From: Hymenobacter sp. BT559
GTDB lineage: Bacteria > Bacteroidota > Bacteroidia > Cytophagales > Hymenobacteraceae
Direction: 5' to 3'
NCBI RefSeq assembly: GCF_016427535.1
Contig: NZ_JAELXV010000006.1
Span: 310,001 to 374,000, forward strand
Length of the DNA stretch: 64,000 nt
Shown: positions 61,509 to 64,000 of the stretch, piece by piece
Layout of the letters: every line of letters begins with the position of its first letter
Position numbering within the stretch: the stretch's first letter is position 1
Position numbers and translations under genes: made by a program
Notes under the pieces: generated by a model
Database searches by the model: none
Told to the model about the DNA's origin: nothing
What the model saw: the letters and a program-made list of their open reading frames with translations, nothing else

Positions 61509-62903
61509 ATGGCATTGCAATTTGACCTGGTAGTAATTGGTTCAGGGCCCGGTGGTTACGTGGCCGCTATCCGCGCCGCGCAGCTTGGGCTGAAAGTGGG
61601 CGTGGTCGAGCGCGAGTCGCTGGGTGGCATCTGCCTCAACTGGGGCTGTATCCCCACCAAAGCCCTGCTCAAGACCGCCCAGGTATACGAGTACCTCCAG
61701 CACGCCCAAGACTACGGCCTGACGGTGCAGGGCGCTGGCTTCGACTTCAACGCCGTTATCAAGCGCAGCCGGGGTGTGGCCGATGGCATGAGCAAGGGCA
61801 TCAACTTCTTGTTCAAAAAGAATAAAATCGAGGTAGTAAACGGCACTGGCAAGCTCCTGGCCCCCGGCAAGGTAGAAGTAACCAAGGCCGACGGCACCAA
61901 AGAAACCGTGGAGGCCAAGAGCATCATCTTGGCTACCGGCGCCCGCGCCCGCCAGCTGCCCAACTTGCCCATCGACGACAAAAAAATCATTGGCTACCGC
62001 AAGGCCATGACCCCCGACAGCATGCCCAAGCGCATGGTGGTAGTGGGCTCGGGCGCCATCGGTGTCGAGTTTGCCTACTTCTACCGCTCCCTAGGTGCCG
62101 AAGTAACCATCGTGGAATACCTGCCCCGCATCGTGCCGGTAGAAGACGAGGAGATTTCGCGCCAGATGGAGAAGTCCTACAAGAAGCTGGGCATCAACAT
62201 CCTCACCAACGCTGAGGTGACTAAAGTGGACACCAGCGGCGCGGGCTGCAACGTGTTCATCAAAACCCAGAAGGGCGAAGAGCAAATTGCCTGCGATGTG
62301 GTGCTGAGCGCTGTAGGTGTGCAAACCAACATCGAAAACATCGGCCTCGAAGAGCTGGGCATCAAGACCGAGCGTGGCCGCGTGCTAGTCGATGACTTCT
62401 ACCAGACCAATGTACCCGGCATCTACGCCATCGGCGACATCATTCCGGGTCCGGCGCTGGCGCACGTGGCTTCGGCCGAAGGCATCATCTGCGTAGAGAA
62501 AATCACGGGCCACCACCCCGAGCCGCTCAACTACACTAACATCCCTGGTTGCACCTACGCCCAGCCCGAGATTGCCAGCGTGGGCTTTACCGAGGCCGAA
62601 GCCAAGGCCAAGGGCTACGAAGTGAAAGTAGGCAAATTCCCCTTCTCAGCCTCGGGCAAAGCGGCCGCGGGCGGCGTGAAGGACGGCTTCGTAAAAGTGA
62701 TTTTTGACGCCAAATACGGCGAGTGGCTCGGCGCCCACATGATTGGCGCCAACGTGACCGAGATGATTGCGGAGGTAGTAGTAGCGCGCAAGCTCGAAAC
62801 CACCGGCCACGAAATCATCAAGTCGGTGCACCCCCACCCCACCATGAGCGAGGCCATCATGGAAGCTGCCGCTGCGGCTTACGATGAGGTGATTCACCTA
62901 TAA
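61509..62903 (+). CDS. lpdA: Dihydrolipoyl dehydrogenase
   Basis: This 464-residue FAD enzyme reoxidises the lipoyl groups of the pyruvate and 2-oxoglutarate dehydrogenase complexes. The FAD-binding motif is VVIGSGPGGYVAAIRAAQLG. The redox disulfide is Cys42/Cys47 in GGICLNWGCIPTKALL. The NAD motif VVVGSGAIGVEFAYFYRSLG is present, and the active-site His is in SVHPHPTMSEAIMEA. The length is normal. It is monocistronic between a -7 box and a terminator. Confidence 0.97.
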   Translation: MALQFDLVVIGSGPGGYVAAIRAAQLGLKVGVVERESLGGICLNWGCIPTKALLKTAQVYEYLQHAQDYGLTVQGAGFDFNAVIKRSRGVADGMSKGINFLFKKNKIEVVNGTGKLLAPGKVEVTKADGTKETVEAKSIILATGARARQLPNLPIDDKKIIGYRKAMTPDSMPKRMVVVGSGAIGVEFAYFYRSLGAEVTIVEYLPRIVPVEDEEISRQMEKSYKKLGINILTNAEVTKVDTSGAGCNVFIKTQKGEEQIACDVVLSAVGVQTNIENIGLEELGIKTERGRVLVDDFYQTNVPGIYAIGDIIPGPALAHVASAEGIICVEKITGHHPEPLNYTNIPGCTYAQPEIASVGFTEAEAKAKGYEVKVGKFPFSASGKAAAGGVKDGFVKVIFDAKYGEWLGAHMIGANVTEMIAEVVVARKLETTGHEIIKSVHPHPTMSEAIMEAAAAAYDEVIHL

Positions 62904-62922
62904 AAAGTATAATCTTTAATAG

Positions 62923-62955
62923 AAAAGCCGGCCTATACAATAGGCCGGCTTTTTT
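62923..62955 (+). terminator. Rho-independent terminator of lpd
   Basis: A perfect 14-base stem AAAAGCCGGCCTAT/ATAGGCCGGCTTTT (62923-62936 with 62940-62953) has a 3-base loop and ends in six T residues. Confidence 0.9.
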
Positions 62956-62962
62956 CGTGCTC

Positions 62963-62970
62963 TATATTTG
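62963..62970 (+). promoter_or_regulatory. -7 promoter box of the 63003 lipoprotein gene
   Basis: TATATTTG matches TAnnTTTG, 32 bases upstream of the ATG at 63003. Confidence 0.5.
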
Positions 62971-63002
62971 ATTGCACTTATTCCTATTTCTATCATTTTT
63001 AG

Positions 63003-63713
63003 ATGAAACAACAAATTACTCGTTCTCTGGCAGCGCTACTTACAGGCTGCACTTTAGTAGGTAGTGGCTGCGCCGGCTCTTATACACCTATCCGCCCCGA
63101 CCGCATCGCTACTTATCAATCCTCATCGGTAGAAGCGCCGCTTCAGTTTAGCTATCAGTTTGATGCGCTTCGCACTCAAGGCCGTAACAAGAAGTACATT
63201 AAGAAGGAGCAGAAGAAGGGCTACCACGTTATCGCCATACAAGTTAAGAATAATACGGGTGCAGAAATCAATTTTACACGCGACGCCGTTTTGTACTATG
63301 GCGACCGCGCTATAGTACCCGTGTCGCCCGACGTTGCTGCACAAGAGCTGAAGCAAGGGGTGGCTATTTACTTGCTTTATGTGCTGCTAAACTTCCGCGT
63401 GGGTGCCACAACTACCACCTCCAACGGCTACGTGACATCTACCTCTCCAGGCACTTTTATTCCCACTGGCCCTTTCATTGCGGGCGGCAATATGCTGGGC
63501 GCCTCAATGGCCAACGGTAATTTTCGCCGCGAACTTCAGCAGTTTGACCTTACCAACCGCAATATCGCTCCCGGCGAAACGGTTTATGGTCTGATAAGTG
63601 TGCGCGAATACAATGTGGCTCCACTGCGGCTAGAGCTACGCTCGGTAGCCTCAACTACCCCCGCCGCGCCCGCCCTGCCCCCAGCTAGCGCCCCTAGACC
63701 TACTACTAATTAG
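63003..63713 (+). CDS. Putative lipoprotein
   Basis: This 236-residue protein has a lipobox VGSGC at about residue 23, with the following Ala suggesting outer-membrane sorting. A beta-rich domain follows (SVEAPLQFSYQFDALRTQG, YHVIAIQVKNNTGAEINFTRDAVLYYGDR), with a Gly/Thr-rich hydrophobic stretch and a Pro/Ala-rich tail. The arrangement is loosely similar to the lipoprotein at 29131-29967. No named family. Confidence 0.7.
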   Translation: MKQQITRSLAALLTGCTLVGSGCAGSYTPIRPDRIATYQSSSVEAPLQFSYQFDALRTQGRNKKYIKKEQKKGYHVIAIQVKNNTGAEINFTRDAVLYYGDRAIVPVSPDVAAQELKQGVAIYLLYVLLNFRVGATTTTSNGYVTSTSPGTFIPTGPFIAGGNMLGASMANGNFRRELQQFDLTNRNIAPGETVYGLISVREYNVAPLRLELRSVASTTPAAPALPPASAPRPTTN

Positions 63714-63726
63714 TTGGTCAAAAACT

Positions 63727-63780
63727 CCTAGGTCAATAAAAAAGGCTCCGCGTACGCGGAGCCTTTTTTATTGACCTAGG
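63727..63780. terminator. Perfect 54-base palindrome acting as a two-way terminator
   Basis: The sequence is a perfect palindrome of 27 plus 27 bases without loop, with GGCTCCGCG cores, A-runs and T-runs, and CCTAGG at both ends. It lies between the converging lipoprotein and YceI genes, so it can stop both. Confidence 0.9.
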
Positions 63781-63790
63781 TTAAGCAAGA

Positions 63791-64000
63791 TTACTGCTTA
63801 GCGATTACGTTGAAAGTCAGCGTAAACTCATCGTTGATAGCTTTGTCGCCAATGCTGTCGAAGAAGCTCTTCGAACCATACTTTAGACCGAATTTAGTGC
63901 GGTCGATGGTTGCTTTGCCAGTAGCGGCGGCTACTCCGTTTTTCACACCTACTTTGGCGGGGAAGCTTACTTTCTGCGTCACGCCCTTGATGGTCATGTC
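63791..64000 (-). CDS. YceI-family periplasmic protein (3' part, cut by the window edge)
   Basis: Only the last 70 residues or so are in the window. The frame stays open to the right edge on the minus strand, so the N-terminus lies outside. The pattern GKATIDRTKFGLKYGSKSFF followed by DEFTLTFNVIAKQ is typical of the C-terminal part of the YceI lipocalin-like domain, whose members bind isoprenoid-type lipids in the periplasm. It ends just after a two-way terminator. Confidence 0.85.
   Translation of the reverse strand, partial: DMTIKGVTQKVSFPAKVGVKNGVAAATGKATIDRTKFGLKYGSKSFFDSIGDKAINDEFTLTFNVIAKQ

Overview
The window looks like a chromosomal segment of a high-GC member of the Bacteroidota, most probably Hymenobacter or a close relative (inference). 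The evidence is a subtilase with a C-terminal type IX secretion sorting domain, almost no Shine-Dalgarno sites, repeated Bacteroidota-type -7 promoter boxes (TAnnTTTG), many lipoproteins with short lipoboxes, and paralogous families typical of that group. I see no rRNA, tRNA, CRISPR array, transposase, integrase or phage gene. The content is mostly ordinary chromosome with a few AT-rich accessory genes.

Layout: 0.1-9.6 kb is mostly minus strand: YihY membrane protein, hotdog thioesterase, secreted subtilase, a 185-residue unknown, a UvrA paralogue without its UvrB-binding domain, and small disordered proteins. 9.7-15.6 kb holds a small GNAT protein, a cytochrome P450, a second 185-residue unknown, two aldo/keto reductases, clpS and recR. 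15.7-24.5 kb holds a glycosyltransferase fused to a glycosylphosphotransferase-like half, tandem DUF421 proteins, a histidine kinase with a receiver-Crp fusion regulator, a thioredoxin-like protein and a UspA protein. 24.8-32.4 kb holds an aminotransferase, an ABC-F ATPase, three SpoIIAA-like proteins, a lipoprotein, a methyltransferase pair and an MtfA-like peptidase. 32.8-43.1 kb holds a secreted unknown, an AT-rich accessory gene, an alkyltransferase-like protein, a complete RND efflux operon (adaptor, pump, TolC) and two 3D-domain proteins. 43.3-51.8 kb is minus strand: M14 peptidase, two zinc-dependent phospholipase C paralogues, a CoA transferase, a two-gene ABC module and a methyltransferase. 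52-64 kb holds a DEAD-box helicase, an M16 lipoprotein peptidase, isocitrate dehydrogenase, two YfiT-like proteins, a TPR lipoprotein, dihydrolipoyl dehydrogenase, a lipoprotein and the end of a YceI gene.

Two sequence-level signals run through the whole window. The palindrome CCTAGG is strongly over-represented, inside genes (often as CTA-GGN, Leu-Gly) and at the ends of some terminators; it resembles the cyanobacterial HIP1 phenomenon. Intergenic gaps also carry several families of long, near-perfect inverted repeats (MITE- or REP-like) plus strong rho-independent terminators. I did not find a clear new multi-gene system. The best candidates for something undescribed are the CCTAGG signal, the palindrome families, the glycosyltransferase fusion, the kinase/receiver-Crp/thioredoxin-like/UspA group and the two-gene ABC module.
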